DNA from: Bacteroidota bacterium
GTDB taxonomy: Bacteria; Bacteroidota; Ignavibacteria; Ignavibacteriales; Ignavibacteriaceae
Reading direction: 5' to 3'
NCBI GenBank assembly: GCA_022573715.1
Contig: JACZTL010000002.1
Location: 1 to 64,000, forward strand
DNA: 64,000 nt
The position numbers and the translations under genes were made by a program. Shown here piece after piece: positions 9,372 to 20,933 of the stretch; position 1 is the first letter of the stretch, and every line of letters starts with the position of its first letter. Below the pieces are notes generated by a model that was given only the letters and a program-made list of their open reading frames with translations, was not told the DNA's origin and ran no database searches.

Positions 9372-9770
9372 TTATATCCTTCCCTTAATTTTGTTTATTA
9401 CATCTAACATGCCAGGCATTATCTCTTTTAATGTAAGGTGTTTGTTTGTTTTTTCGTTAATGTTTTGGGGAGAAAAAATTATTATTAAATCTATTTTCTT
9501 TTTTATGCTTTTAAGAATAATTTCACGTTTGTTTAACCTGTAAGATTCCCTAATAAGTCTCTTTATTCTGTTTCTCCAAACAGCACATCCAAGTTTTTTA
9601 AATACAGCTGGTGTTATTTTTACGGATGTTTTCTCTTGATTTTCTTCTGTCAAATAAATTGCTTTTATTGTTTTATCGGCAGAGAAAATTGTTATTCCGA
9701 ACGAAATAACTTTTTTTATTTCTTTTCTGCTTTTAAGTTTTTCAACAGCAGATAGCCCGAACTGTTTCAA
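9372..9770 (-). CDS. rnpA: Ribonuclease P protein component
   Basis: RnpA is the protein subunit of RNase P, which trims the 5' leader of precursor tRNAs together with the M1 RNA. The 132-residue product starts MKQFGLSAVEKLKSRKEIKKV and contains the family core GCAVWRNRIKRLIRESYRLNK, the RNR motif that contacts RNA and metal. The length is near the usual 110-130. The start lies five bases past the rpmH stop. The RNA subunit gene (rnpB) is not in the window. Confidence 0.95.
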   Translation of the reverse strand: MKQFGLSAVEKLKSRKEIKKVISFGITIFSADKTIKAIYLTEENQEKTSVKITPAVFKKLGCAVWRNRIKRLIRESYRLNKREIILKSIKKKIDLIIIFSPQNINEKTNKHLTLKEIMPGMLDVINKIKGRI

Positions 9771-9775
9771 TGAAA

Positions 9776-9922
9776 TTAATTCTCATCACTAACTGTTAAT
9801 TTTTTTCTTCCTTTTTTTCTTCTATTTGCAAGCACTTTTCTTCCGCCAACGCTTTTCATCCTTTCACGAAATCCGTGTTTGTTTTTTCTTTTACGATTAC
9901 TTGGTTGATACGTCCTTTTCAT
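9776..9922 (-). CDS. rpmH: 50S ribosomal protein L34
   Basis: The minus-strand ATG at 9922 opens a 48-codon reading frame that reads [20 protein letters not shown] and then [20 protein letters not shown], an unmistakable L34. L34 is a small, very basic protein of the large ribosomal subunit. The frame ends at TAA (9778-9776), five bases before rnpA. It is the first gene of the leftward cluster and faces away from dnaA across the origin region, as in most bacteria. Confidence 0.98.
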   Translation of the reverse strand: MKRTYQPSNRKRKNKHGFRERMKSVGGRKVLANRRKKGRKKLTVSDEN

Positions 9923-10125
9923 TATTATTCCTTTCTATCAAAAGAGTGTAAAAATATAGAAAAACAGGAATAAACACAAGAGATTTCTTCTTAAAATACT
10001 CTGTGTTTTGAACAAGATTAAAAAAAAATTTTCAAATTAATTTGCAAAGTATATCAATTTATTTATATTTTTTCTATATGTTAAAACCAAAGTAATTGTG
10101 TTGATATTATGTTGATAACTCTTTT

Positions 10126-10144
10126 TTGTGAAAATGTTTCACAA
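10126..10144. promoter_or_regulatory. Perfect inverted repeat in origin region
   Basis: TTGTGAAA-ATG-TTTCACAA is a perfect 8-bp inverted repeat with a 3-base centre, too short-looped to be a terminator and not followed by a T-run. It lies just beside the TTATCAACA-type DnaA boxes. It resembles a binding site for a dimeric protein acting at the origin or on dnaA transcription; which protein is unknown. Confidence 0.5.
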
Positions 10145-10334
10145 GTTTAATTTTGCTTATTTTATGGTTTACACATCGGGGGATATTTGGAAATGTTGTA
10201 AAAACATAGGTATCGCTATATAAAAAAATAGTTTATGGGTGTTTGATTAATGTTAGTAACTTGTGTGCTAAAATCTTTTTTTTTGTTTTTATTTATTTTA
10301 TTAAGGAAAATCATAATTTTTTAATTTTTTACAT

Positions 10335-10343
10335 TGTGGATAA
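10335..10343 (-). promoter_or_regulatory. DnaA box (perfect), upstream of dnaA
   Basis: The minus strand reads TTATCCACA, the strict consensus for high-affinity DnaA binding. It ends seven bases before the dnaA ATG, so DnaA bound here would be expected to block its own expression as well as to mark the origin. Confidence 0.8.
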
Positions 10344-10349
10344 AATTTA

Positions 10350-11741
10350 ATGGCTGAAACTCAATTTTCTAACAAGATTGCTTTAAGTTCAGATGAAATA
10401 TGGAGGGAGTGTTTAGTTAATATAAAACGAAACGTTTCTCAAATGACTTACAATACTTGGTTTTTACCAATAAAACCAATAAATGTTAATAACTCAACAA
10501 TAAAGGTTTTGCTGCCTAGCCAATTCTTTTGGGAATGGATAGATGAACATTATAATTCATTAATACATTCAACAATTAAATCTGTAATAGGCCCCGACGC
10601 TAATCTTACTTATGTAATAGCCGAAGAAACGGAAGAAGAACAAATACATACACCCATTCAACCTCCTAAAAAAATTGAGAGTGTAGAACAAATAAAAAGA
10701 CCTGAGTTTGAAACATTTATTAATTCAAGATATACTTTTGATAATTTTATTATGGGTGAAGGCAATCAATTAGCAAGAGCTGCAGCTGGAGCTATTGGTG
10801 ATAATCCAGGTGGAACGTCTTTTAACCCCCTGTTTATTTACGGTGGTGTCGGTTTAGGTAAAACCCACCTTGTTCAAGCTATAGGAAACAAAATTATTCA
10901 AAACTTTCCTTCTAAAAGGATTATTTATTTATCGTCTGATATTTTCACAGTCGAGTTTGTAGAGGCTATACAATCAAACAAAGTAAATGAGTTTTCAAGT
11001 TTTTATAAAAGCATGGATGTTTTAATTTTGGATGATATCCAGTTTTTAATCGGCAAAGAAAAAACACAGGATTTGTTCTTTCATATTTTTAATACGCTTC
11101 ATCAATCAGGTAAACAAATTATATTAACCAGTGATAAACCGCCTAAAGATCTTAAGGGTTTGAATGAAAGGCTAATTTCTCGGTTTCAATGGGGTTTATC
11201 GGCGGATATTCAACCTCCGGATTTTGAGACTAGAATAGCAATTTTAAAAAGAAAAGCTGATGACTTTGGGCTGTCTCTTCCCAACGAATTATATGAATAT
11301 ATTGCTTCGCATATCGTTTCTAATATTCGCGAGTTGGAGGGATGTTTGATTAAACTTTTGGCAAACGCTTCTTTAAGCTCAAGAGTAATCGATTTTAATT
11401 TGGTAAAAACAACTGTTAAGGAGATTGCTACTAGCAGACAGGTTAATGTTACAATAGAATATATTACGTCAACTGTTTGTACGTTTTTAGATATTGGAGA
11501 GGATAAAATAAGAGATAAGACTAGGAAAAAAGAGGTTGTGCTCGCAAGACAAATTGCTATGTTTCTTTCAAAGGAATTAACCCGTTCCTCTTTAAAAACA
11601 ATCGGTCTTCATTTTGGTGGAAGAGATCACTCAACGGTTATACATGCTTGTGTCTCTGTTGATCGTGGTATAAACACTGATAATTTAATAAAAGATATTG
11701 TTAATAAAATTAAAGAAAAAATTGAGTTAGAGAGCAATTAA
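10350..11741 (+). CDS. dnaA: Chromosomal replication initiator protein DnaA
   Basis: DnaA binds DnaA boxes, melts the origin and loads the helicase. The 463-residue protein has the standard four domains. The N-terminal helicase-interaction domain lies at about 13-85, and a variable linker with Gln/Glu/Pro-rich sequence at about 90-120. The AAA+ domain has Walker A GGVGLGKTH at about 165-173 and Walker B LILDDIQFL at about 225-233. The C-terminal DNA-binding domain carries the signature GGRDHSTVIHA at about 423. The length matches the family. A perfect DnaA box sits immediately upstream and another just after the stop codon. Confidence 0.98.
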   Translation: MAETQFSNKIALSSDEIWRECLVNIKRNVSQMTYNTWFLPIKPINVNNSTIKVLLPSQFFWEWIDEHYNSLIHSTIKSVIGPDANLTYVIAEETEEEQIHTPIQPPKKIESVEQIKRPEFETFINSRYTFDNFIMGEGNQLARAAAGAIGDNPGGTSFNPLFIYGGVGLGKTHLVQAIGNKIIQNFPSKRIIYLSSDIFTVEFVEAIQSNKVNEFSSFYKSMDVLILDDIQFLIGKEKTQDLFFHIFNTLHQSGKQIILTSDKPPKDLKGLNERLISRFQWGLSADIQPPDFETRIAILKRKADDFGLSLPNELYEYIASHIVSNIRELEGCLIKLLANASLSSRVIDFNLVKTTVKEIATSRQVNVTIEYITSTVCTFLDIGEDKIRDKTRKKEVVLARQIAMFLSKELTRSSLKTIGLHFGGRDHSTVIHACVSVDRGINTDNLIKDIVNKIKEKIELESN

Positions 11742-12044
11742 ATAAAGTTAATATCTTGTGAATAATTCGTTTTTCATTTGTTAATAAAAAGAACTTAATG
11801 TTAAAAGAGGTTTTTTTAGAAAGAAGAATAACAATTCTTCAACAAAAGATTAAAAGATAAAGAAATATATTATATGTCTTTATGTCTTTATTAACATATT
11901 AACATGATTATTATTATTATTAATATATTTAAAATTATATTATATATTAATTAATGTTGTTAATAATTTATTATTATTATTGCTTCTTTTTATTTTTTTT
12001 TGTTAGTTTAAGTAATAACAAACTTTTCATTTTATAAAATATTA
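11742..12044. other. AT-rich intergenic region with a DnaA box
   Basis: This 303-base gap between dnaA and the lipoprotein gene is extremely AT-rich, especially 11880-11990, which is built almost only of A and T with repeated TTATTA and TTAACAT strings. That is how a DNA-unwinding element looks. A DnaA box lies at its left end (11757-11765). Together with the upstream boxes this would give a bipartite origin flanking dnaA. No gene or terminator hairpin is visible. Confidence 0.5.
11757..11765 (-). promoter_or_regulatory. DnaA box downstream of dnaA
   Basis: The minus strand reads TTATTCACA, which fits the TTATNCACA consensus exactly. It begins 16 bases after the dnaA stop codon and borders the most AT-rich segment of the window. 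Confidence 0.65.
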
Positions 12045-12437
12045 ATGAAAAAACATTATTTTTTTCTTTTCCTTTTTTCTTTAACAACTCTATTTTTTCA
12101 AGGGTGTAAAACAACCGTTGACAACAGAATCTCTTTTAATAATTTATCAGGTAGCGATTTAATAATAAATTTTAGGGGTCAGGATATAAAGGTAGATATT
12201 GGTCAAAAGGTAGATATTAATGAGATTCCGAAAGGAACTTATACTTATGCGACAAGTTTTTCTATTCCCGTCGGGGCAACCACGGCATCAACATTTGGTG
12301 AAGTTTCAGGTTCGGTAAACATAAAAGCCAAAACAAAAATTCTTATTATCTACACAAGTACGTTGTTAAATGGTATTTTTACTCTTACTGCAACATTTTC
12401 ATCAAGCGATGATCAAAGCAACCCAACAAGTTCATAG
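12045..12437 (+). CDS. Small lipoprotein of unknown function
   Basis: This 130-residue product begins with a signal peptide (MKKHYFFLFLFSLTTLFF) ending in a lipobox-like FQGC, so the cysteine at about residue 21 should be lipidated and exported. The mature part is Ser/Thr-rich and beta-prone, with a segment like DLIINFRGQDIKVDIGQKVDI, and ends in a polar SSDDQSNPTSS tail. No enzymatic motif is present and I do not recognise the family. It is placed between dnaA and dnaN, where a gene of envelope function is unusual. The ATG at 12045 fits the signal peptide. Confidence 0.75.
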   Translation: MKKHYFFLFLFSLTTLFFQGCKTTVDNRISFNNLSGSDLIINFRGQDIKVDIGQKVDINEIPKGTYTYATSFSIPVGATTASTFGEVSGSVNIKAKTKILIIYTSTLLNGIFTLTATFSSSDDQSNPTSS

Positions 12438-12549
12438 AAAAAACATAAAAAGACCTAAAAACCAACAAGAACAGAACTTTTTTATTAATTTTTGATTGAG
12501 ATTAAAGTTAGAAATTAGTAAATTTAAATGTTTAAAAGGAGCATAATTA

Positions 12550-13659
12550 ATGGAATTTAATTTAAATAGTAAAGAGTTAGAAAAACTCTTATCAAAGGTA
12601 ATACCTGCTGTTCCTACCAGAACACCAATGGCTGTTTTGGAAAACTTTTTATTAGAAATTGATGAAGGGACATTAACTGTTTACTCAACAGATTTGGAAA
12701 TTTCATTACGCACCTCTATGCAAATAACAACCGAAGAAAAAATTAAAATTGTTGTTCCTGCACATCTTTTGTATGATGTTGTAAGATCGCTTAGTGAGAC
12801 ACAAATTAAGTTTGAAACAGAAACAGACTCAAAATTAAAGCTAACAACAGATAACGGAACTTATAGTCTTGGTTATTCTTCTCCAGATGAGTTTCCATCT
12901 ATTCCTGAAGTAACAACAGAAGAGGAAATAATTATAAATGGAAAAGAACTAAAAAAAGCAATTGATTTAACATCTTTTGCAATAAGTAAAGAAGATATGC
13001 GTCCTGCAATGACAGGAACACTTTTTGAATTTACAAACGAAGGAATAAATTTTGTGGCTACGGATGGCCATAGATTAGTAAAGTATACAAACAAAAAAAT
13101 AAACAAAAAAACCGAAGAACAATTTATTATACCGGAAAGAGCTATTAATGTTTTATCAAAACTTTTAACCGAAGACGACATTAAAACAAAATTTAGCAAA
13201 ACGAATGTTTCATTTTTAATAGGGGAGGTTGAGTTTATTTCTAGGTTGATTGCAGAAAAATACCCCGCATATAAAAGTGTGATCCCTCTTGAAAATGAAA
13301 ACGAATTAAAAATTAGCAAAAGCGAAATTCTCTCTACAATAAGAAGAATGAGTTTGTTTTCAACAACAAACACAAAACAAGTAAAATTTTCAATAAGTGA
13401 AAACAGCTTAGAAGTTACCGCAGAAGATATTGATAGCGGGTCGAGCGCAAAAGAACAAGTTAAATGTGAATATAGTGGAGAACCAATAGAGATAGGATTT
13501 AACACAACTTATATTCATGATGTTCTTACCCACTTAAGTGATGATGAAATAGTATTTAAACTACATTCATCAACAAAAGCATGTATAATAGAGCCAACAT
13601 CTCAAAAGGAAGATGAAGAACTTATGCTTTTGCTTATGCCTGTGCGTTTAAATGGATAG
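12550..13659 (+). CDS. dnaN: DNA polymerase III beta subunit (sliding clamp)
   Basis: DnaN forms the dimeric ring that tethers DNA polymerase III to DNA. The 369-residue length and three clamp repeats match the family. The start region MEFNLNSKELEKLLSKVIPAVPTR and MRPAMTGTLFEF, ATDGHRLVKY and the terminal LMLLLMPVRLNG are typical. The last motif forms the pocket that binds polymerase and MutS. A strong AAAAGGAG Shine-Dalgarno precedes the ATG at 12550. The gene overlaps recF by eight bases, so the two are translationally coupled. Confidence 0.98.
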   Translation: MEFNLNSKELEKLLSKVIPAVPTRTPMAVLENFLLEIDEGTLTVYSTDLEISLRTSMQITTEEKIKIVVPAHLLYDVVRSLSETQIKFETETDSKLKLTTDNGTYSLGYSSPDEFPSIPEVTTEEEIIINGKELKKAIDLTSFAISKEDMRPAMTGTLFEFTNEGINFVATDGHRLVKYTNKKINKKTEEQFIIPERAINVLSKLLTEDDIKTKFSKTNVSFLIGEVEFISRLIAEKYPAYKSVIPLENENELKISKSEILSTIRRMSLFSTTNTKQVKFSISENSLEVTAEDIDSGSSAKEQVKCEYSGEPIEIGFNTTYIHDVLTHLSDDEIVFKLHSSTKACIIEPTSQKEDEELMLLLMPVRLNG

Positions 13660-14779
13660 GATGAATTTATTAAACCTTCACTTAAAAAACTTTAGAAGAC
13701 ATAAAGAGACAAACCTAACTTTTTCTAACAAATTGAATTTTATAGTAGGGGCTAACGGAGCAGGTAAAACAACAATCTTAGAATCTATTTATTATTTATG
13801 TACGAATAAAAACTTTAACACGAGAACAGATAACGAAGCAATAAGTTTCGGTGAAGATAATTTTGAAGTAGAAGGAACGATTAAGGAATTAACTGAAAGC
13901 AAAATTAGGGTTTATTATTCATTGACAGAAAACAAAAAGTTTTACTTTAGAAACAAAAAAAAAATATCGCGCTCTGTGGATATAATCGGCAGTTTTCCTA
14001 TAGTTACCTTAACACCAACAGACCTATCTATAACAAAAGGTTTCCCCAGTGACAGAAGAAAATTTATAGATTCTATTTTATCTCAAGCAAGTAAGACGTA
14101 TCTAATAAATCTCTTAGATTATAATAGAACCCTGAAACAACGATCTTCTCTTTTATTTTTATTAAAAGAAAACAACTCTGAAAAATCAAATGATGAATTG
14201 GAAGCCTGGAATGAAAAGCTAATACAGGGAGGTCTTTATTTAATAGAGAAACGACAACGATTTATAAATGACTTCAAAACTTTTGTTGAAGATTCTTATA
14301 TTGAAATAATGGAATCAAAAGAAACACCAGAGGTTATATATTCATTTTTAGAATCTGATGGAAAAAAAACAAACAACATAGAGAAAAAATTTAGAGATTT
14401 ATTAAAAATTAAAGAAGATGAGGAAAAAAGAAGAATCGCAAATCTTGTTGGACCTCACAAAGATGATTTTATATTTCTTATAGATAATGTAGATTTAAAA
14501 AAATATGGATCACAGGGACAACATAAAACTTTTCAAATAGCATTAAGGTTTGCTGAATTTTTTTACTTAAAGCAATTAACGGGAAAAACCCCAATCTTTT
14601 TGCTGGACGATGTGTTTGGAAAACTTGACTCTAAAAGAGCTCAAAAAATCAGCAATTATTTAAGGAAAGTAGGGCAAGCATTTATAACAGTAACTGATTT
14701 GGCTGATTTTTCGTTTCTTGATATAAATAACGAAGACACAATAATAAAAGTTAATGAAGGTGTTGTAGAATATGCCTGA
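13652..14779 (+). CDS. recF: DNA replication and repair protein RecF
   Basis: RecF is an SMC-like ATPase that helps load RecA at single-strand gaps with RecO and RecR. The 375-residue product shows Walker A GANGAGKTT at about 33-41, the QGQHKTFQIALRFAE signature region at about 290-305, and Walker B LLDDVFGKLD at about 317-326. It starts inside the end of dnaN and its own end overlaps the DUF721 gene by eight bases, a tight dnaN-recF-DUF721 block. Confidence 0.96.
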   Translation: MDRMNLLNLHLKNFRRHKETNLTFSNKLNFIVGANGAGKTTILESIYYLCTNKNFNTRTDNEAISFGEDNFEVEGTIKELTESKIRVYYSLTENKKFYFRNKKKISRSVDIIGSFPIVTLTPTDLSITKGFPSDRRKFIDSILSQASKTYLINLLDYNRTLKQRSSLLFLLKENNSEKSNDELEAWNEKLIQGGLYLIEKRQRFINDFKTFVEDSYIEIMESKETPEVIYSFLESDGKKTNNIEKKFRDLLKIKEDEEKRRIANLVGPHKDDFIFLIDNVDLKKYGSQGQHKTFQIALRFAEFFYLKQLTGKTPIFLLDDVFGKLDSKRAQKISNYLRKVGQAFITVTDLADFSFLDINNEDTIIKVNEGVVEYA

Positions 14780-15056
14780 TAATTTTAAAAGTCTAAAAGA
14801 AGTTTTTGAGAAAGAACCGCGATTGAAAACATTGAGGAATATTATTAATGCATACAGCGTTGTTGCAGACTTTAATATAATATTTCCGGAATTTAAAAAA
14901 ATGGTTATTCCAGTAAAAGTTGAAAAAAAAAGTCTTTTTTTAAGTGTTGAAAATTCGGTTTGGAGAAACGAATTAAAGTTTAAAGAAAAAGAAATAATAG
15001 AAAAAATTAACAATCATTTCAAAACAGAAATAATAAAGTGGTTAAAATTTATATAA
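14772..15056 (+). CDS. DUF721 (DciA-like) protein
   Basis: This 94-residue product matches the small DUF721 family that commonly follows recF: a helical N-terminus, then a KH-like core with LFLSVENSVWRNELKFKEKEIIEKIN, the conserved W-R-EL pattern. DciA, the studied family member, loads replicative helicase in bacteria without DnaC. The position between recF and gyrB supports a role in DNA replication, but the exact function here is inferred. Confidence 0.85.
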   Translation: MPDNFKSLKEVFEKEPRLKTLRNIINAYSVVADFNIIFPEFKKMVIPVKVEKKSLFLSVENSVWRNELKFKEKEIIEKINNHFKTEIIKWLKFI

Positions 15057-15082
15057 TAAAAAAAAGACAATATAACGGATAA

Positions 15083-17056
<1,974 letters not shown>

Positions 17057-17085
17057 AAACACTTAAACTCTAAGCACAGAAAACT

Positions 17086-19542
17086 ATGGCTACAATTTTT
17101 GAAAAAATAATACCTGTTTCATTAGAAGATGAAATGAAATCATCTTATATCGATTATTCAATGTCGGTAATCGTTTCAAGAGCATTACCTGATGTAAGAG
17201 ACGGATTAAAACCTGTGCACAGAAGAATTCTTTTTGGAATGAAAGAGCTTGGCGTAACACACAGCAAGTCATTTAAAAAATCTGCAAGAATAGTCGGTGA
17301 AGTTCTTGGAAAATATCATCCGCACGGAGACACTGCGGTTTATGATTCAATGGTAAGGATGGTCCAGACATTTTCTCTTAGATATCCATTGGTGGAAGGG
17401 CAAGGAAACTTTGGATCAGTTGATGGAGATTCACCTGCGGCAATGCGTTATACAGAAGCAAGGATGGCAAATATTTCCGATTTAATGCTAAAAGACCTTG
17501 AGAAAAACACAGTTGATTTTACACCTAACTTTGATGATTCACTCCAGGAACCGACGGTTCTACCTTCATACATTCCCAATCTTTTAATTAATGGTTCAAG
17601 CGGTATTGCTGTTGGAATGGCTACCAACATTCCGCCACATAATTTATCGGAAGTAATTGATGGGTTATTAGCTCTTATTAAAAACCCTGATTTAACTTCA
17701 GAAAAATTAATGAAATACGTTCTAGCACCTGATTTTCCGACAGGCGGAATTATTTATGGGTATGAAGGTGTAAAATCTGCTTATTTAACCGGAAGAGGAA
17801 TCATTAAAATACGTGCAAGAGCAAATACAGAAACATTAAAAAACGGAAGAGAAAATATTATTGTTACCGAACTTCCATTCCAGGTTAACAAATCCAATTT
17901 AATTGAAAAGATCGCTTTTCTTGTAAGATCAGGCAAGCAGACGGATATATCTAATTTGAGAGACGAATCAGATAGAGACGGGATGAGAATAGTAATTGAA
18001 TTAAAAAAAGATGCACAACCATCAGTTGTATTAAATCAATTATTTAAGCACACACAGATGCAAAACACATTTGGTGTTATAATGCTTGCTTTGGTTAATG
18101 GCAGACCTCAAACTCTAGATCTGAAAAGTATGATGCAGCATTTTATTAATCACCGCATGAATGTTTTAATTCGTAGAACAAAATATGAATTAGAAACTGC
18201 TGATAAAAGAGCCCATATTTTGGAAGGATATATTATTGCTCTTGATAACATTGATGCAGTAATTGCTACGATTAAAAAATCTAAGGATGCCGAAACTGCT
18301 AAAATCAACTTGATGAATAAGTTCAAGCTGAGTGAAATTCAATCCAAAGCAATTTTGGAAATGAGACTGCAAAGACTTACTGGGTTAGAAAGAGAAAAAA
18401 TTGAAAACGAATACAAAGATATTATAAAACTTATTGAAAATTTAAAAGGAATTCTTTCAAACGAAGAAAGAAGGTATCTCATTATAATTGAAGAATTGAA
18501 AGAAGTAAAAGATAAATACGGGGATGAAAGAAGAACCGAAGTAGTTAAAGACTATGAAGAATTTTCTATTGAAGATATGATAGCCGAAGAGGATGTTGTT
18601 GTAACAATTTCTCACAGCGGGTTTATAAAAAGATTTCCTGTAAGCGGTTATAGAAAACAAGGTAGAGGTGGTAAAGGTGTAACCGGTGCAGGAACAAAAA
18701 ACGAAGATTTTATAGAACATATGTTCGTTGCATCTACTCACCATTATATACTCATTTTTACAGATAAAGGAAAATGCTATTGGTTGAAAGTACATGAAAT
18801 ACCTGAAGCCGGAAGAACAGCAAGAGGCAGAGCAATTCAAAATATAATTCAAAAAGATAAAGAAGAAAATATAACAGCTTTTGTTGCGGTAAAAGAGTTT
18901 ACAGATGAGCAAAATTTAATAATGGCAACACTAAAGGGAACAATAAAGAAAACAATACTGTCTGCTTATGGAAATGTTCGCAGAGGCGGCATAAACGCAA
19001 TAAAAATAGTTAAAGGTGATAAACTAATATCAGTTAAACTAACGGACGGTAATAATGATATTGTTTTAGGCACAAGAAATGGATATGCCATTCGATTTAA
19101 TGAAAAAGATGTTCGTCCTATAGGAAGAACGGCAACAGGTGTGAGAGGTGTTAGGTTAGGTAAAAATGATATAGTTGTTGGTTTAGTTGTAATGAAAAGA
19201 CAGGCGACAATATTGGTAGTTACTGAAAAAGGATACGGAAAGAGGTCGGATATAAATGATTACAGAACAACACACAGAGGCGGCAAAGGTGTAATCACTG
19301 TTAAAACAACTGAAAAAGTAGGTAAATTAATTTCTATGATGGAAGTTGTAGACGGAGATGAATTAGTTATTATTACCACTCGTGGAATGGTTATAAAACA
19401 AGGAATAAAAAATATTAGGGTTATGGGAAGAAACACTCAAGGGGTGAGAGTTATAAGACTTAATGAAGGCGACTCAATCGCTGATATTGCAAAGGTTATA
19501 AAAGATGAAGAAGAAAATAACTCTAATAATGAAGATACATAA
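17086..19542 (+). CDS. gyrA: DNA gyrase subunit A
   Basis: GyrA cuts and re-joins DNA in gyrase. The 818-residue protein has the catalytic tyrosine in [10 protein letters not shown] at about residue 122. Its quinolone-pocket loop [11 protein letters not shown] places Thr at 83 and Asp at 87 in E. coli numbering. The C-terminal beta-pinwheel contains the GyrA box QGRGGKG at about 525, which distinguishes gyrase from topoisomerase IV. A coiled-coil gate lies at about 370-460. It follows gyrB on the same strand and is convergent with hemL. No parC/parE pair is present in the window. Confidence 0.98.
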   Translation: MATIFEKIIPVSLEDEMKSSYIDYSMSVIVSRALPDVRDGLKPVHRRILFGMKELGVTHSKSFKKSARIVGEVLGKYHPHGDTAVYDSMVRMVQTFSLRYPLVEGQGNFGSVDGDSPAAMRYTEARMANISDLMLKDLEKNTVDFTPNFDDSLQEPTVLPSYIPNLLINGSSGIAVGMATNIPPHNLSEVIDGLLALIKNPDLTSEKLMKYVLAPDFPTGGIIYGYEGVKSAYLTGRGIIKIRARANTETLKNGRENIIVTELPFQVNKSNLIEKIAFLVRSGKQTDISNLRDESDRDGMRIVIELKKDAQPSVVLNQLFKHTQMQNTFGVIMLALVNGRPQTLDLKSMMQHFINHRMNVLIRRTKYELETADKRAHILEGYIIALDNIDAVIATIKKSKDAETAKINLMNKFKLSEIQSKAILEMRLQRLTGLEREKIENEYKDIIKLIENLKGILSNEERRYLIIIEELKEVKDKYGDERRTEVVKDYEEFSIEDMIAEEDVVVTISHSGFIKRFPVSGYRKQGRGGKGVTGAGTKNEDFIEHMFVASTHHYILIFTDKGKCYWLKVHEIPEAGRTARGRAIQNIIQKDKEENITAFVAVKEFTDEQNLIMATLKGTIKKTILSAYGNVRRGGINAIKIVKGDKLISVKLTDGNNDIVLGTRNGYAIRFNEKDVRPIGRTATGVRGVRLGKNDIVVGLVVMKRQATILVVTEKGYGKRSDINDYRTTHRGGKGVITVKTTEKVGKLISMMEVVDGDELVIITTRGMVIKQGIKNIRVMGRNTQGVRVIRLNEGDSIADIAKVIKDEEENNSNNEDT

Positions 19543-19568
19543 AATTTGAGATTTTAAAAAAGCTCACA

Positions 19569-20861
19569 TTATTTATATATTGCTGACAAGGCATCTGCAT
19601 GCGTCTCAATAGTTTTATTAAGATCTTCTTTTGTATGTGCAGCAGAAACAAAAATTGCTTCAAACTGTGAAGGAGCAAAATATATACCTTTATTTAACAT
19701 TTCGTGAAAATATCTTCCATAAACGAGTGTATCTGATTTTACGGCTGTCTTAAAATTTGTAACTTTTCCTTCGGTAAAAAACATGCACATCATAGAACCC
19801 ACTCTATTGAAGGCAAAATTCTTTTTTACCATTTTTAAATTTTCTTTAAATCCATTTGCTAAATAAGATGACAGATCTTCTAAAGCAGAATAAAGATCAG
19901 GGTTATTTTTGATGTAATTTAATGCTGCATAACCAGCGGACATAGCAAGTGGATTTCCGCTTAAAGTACCTGCCTGATAAACAGGACCGTTTGGGGCTAT
20001 CATCTCCATAATTTCTTGTTTACCTCCAAATGCACCGACAGGTAAACCACCACCAATTATCTTCCCTAAAGTTGTGAGGTCAGGCTTTATTCCTAATAAC
20101 TCTTGAGCACCTCCGGCAGCAACTCTAAAACCGCTCATTACTTCATCAAAGATTAAAACAATATCTTCCTCATTGCAAAGATCCCTTAAACCCCTAATAA
20201 AAGTTTTATCTGCTGGAACAACTCCCATATTGCCTGCAATAGGTTCAATAATAATGGCTGCAATTTGGTTCCTATTTTTTAAAATCAAATTTTTTACGGA
20301 ACTAAAATTATTATATTCAGCAATTAATGTATCTTTTAAAATATTTTTTGTAACGCCAAGACTTGTCGGTACACCCAATGTTAAAGTCCCTGAGCCTGCT
20401 TTAATTAAGAAATAGTCTGCGTGTCCGTGATAGCAACCCTCAAATTTTATTATTTTATCCCTTTTTGTATACCCCCTTGCTACTCTAATTGCACTCATAG
20501 TTGCTTCTGTTCCGCTGTTAACCATTCTTACCATATCGATAGAAGGCACCATATCAATGATAAGTTTAGCCATTTTTACTTCAATTTCTGTAGGTGCACC
20601 AAAACTAACACCGTTTTCCACAGCATCAAAAAGAGCTTCTTTAATAAATTGGGGATTATGTCCAAAAAGGTGAGGTCCCCAGCTTCCTATATAATCTATA
20701 TACTCGTTTTTATCAACATCATAAATTTTAGAACCCTCTCCTCTTTCAATAAAAACGGGGTTGCCAGCAACCGCTTTAAATGATCTAGCCGGAGAGTTAA
20801 CGCCACCGGGAATATATCTGTTTGCTTCGTTAAAAAAATATGTGCTAAGAGTTGTGTTCAT
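19569..20861 (-). CDS. hemL: Glutamate-1-semialdehyde 2,1-aminomutase
   Basis: HemL converts glutamate-1-semialdehyde to 5-aminolevulinate, the second step of the C5 heme route. The 430-residue PLP enzyme shows [18 protein letters not shown] at the N-terminus, the cofactor-phosphate region [17 protein letters not shown], the [10 protein letters not shown] aspartate motif, and the Schiff-base lysine K267 in [18 protein letters not shown]. It lies about 5.4 kb from the main heme operon, on the same strand and apparently as its own unit, and supplies the step that operon lacks. Confidence 0.97.
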   Translation of the reverse strand: MNTTLSTYFFNEANRYIPGGVNSPARSFKAVAGNPVFIERGEGSKIYDVDKNEYIDYIGSWGPHLFGHNPQFIKEALFDAVENGVSFGAPTEIEVKMAKLIIDMVPSIDMVRMVNSGTEATMSAIRVARGYTKRDKIIKFEGCYHGHADYFLIKAGSGTLTLGVPTSLGVTKNILKDTLIAEYNNFSSVKNLILKNRNQIAAIIIEPIAGNMGVVPADKTFIRGLRDLCNEEDIVLIFDEVMSGFRVAAGGAQELLGIKPDLTTLGKIIGGGLPVGAFGGKQEIMEMIAPNGPVYQAGTLSGNPLAMSAGYAALNYIKNNPDLYSALEDLSSYLANGFKENLKMVKKNFAFNRVGSMMCMFFTEGKVTNFKTAVKSDTLVYGRYFHEMLNKGIYFAPSQFEAIFVSAAHTKEDLNKTIETHADALSAIYK

Positions 20862-20933
20862 TTTGTGATTTATCCAATAATTTATTATTTAACAGCTAAT
20901 TTAAACATATTTAGTTTTAACTTTTTAGATATA

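Larger units (their letters stand above)
9923..10349. other. Putative replication origin region (rpmH-dnaA interval)
   Basis: This 427-base, very AT-rich interval lies between the divergent rpmH and dnaA genes, the classical oriC position. It contains one perfect DnaA box just before the dnaA start (10335-10343, minus-strand TTATCCACA). A one-mismatch box lies at 10110-10118 (minus-strand TTATCAACA), with a weaker neighbour at 10099-10107. A perfect 8-bp inverted repeat lies at 10126-10144, and long A/T runs at 10015-10085 could unwind. Promoters for both gene clusters must also lie here. That replication starts here is inferred from synteny and boxes. Confidence 0.65.

Noticed and set aside
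12873-13505. A 210-codon minus-strand open frame inside dnaN
   Set aside because: It is antisense to a clearly conserved gene, has a low-complexity Ser/Phe/Ile composition typical of reversed AT-rich coding DNA, and has no start context.
18457-18912. A 151-codon minus-strand open frame inside gyrA
   Set aside because: Antisense to gyrA with Cys/Phe/Tyr-rich sequence; a shadow, not a gene.
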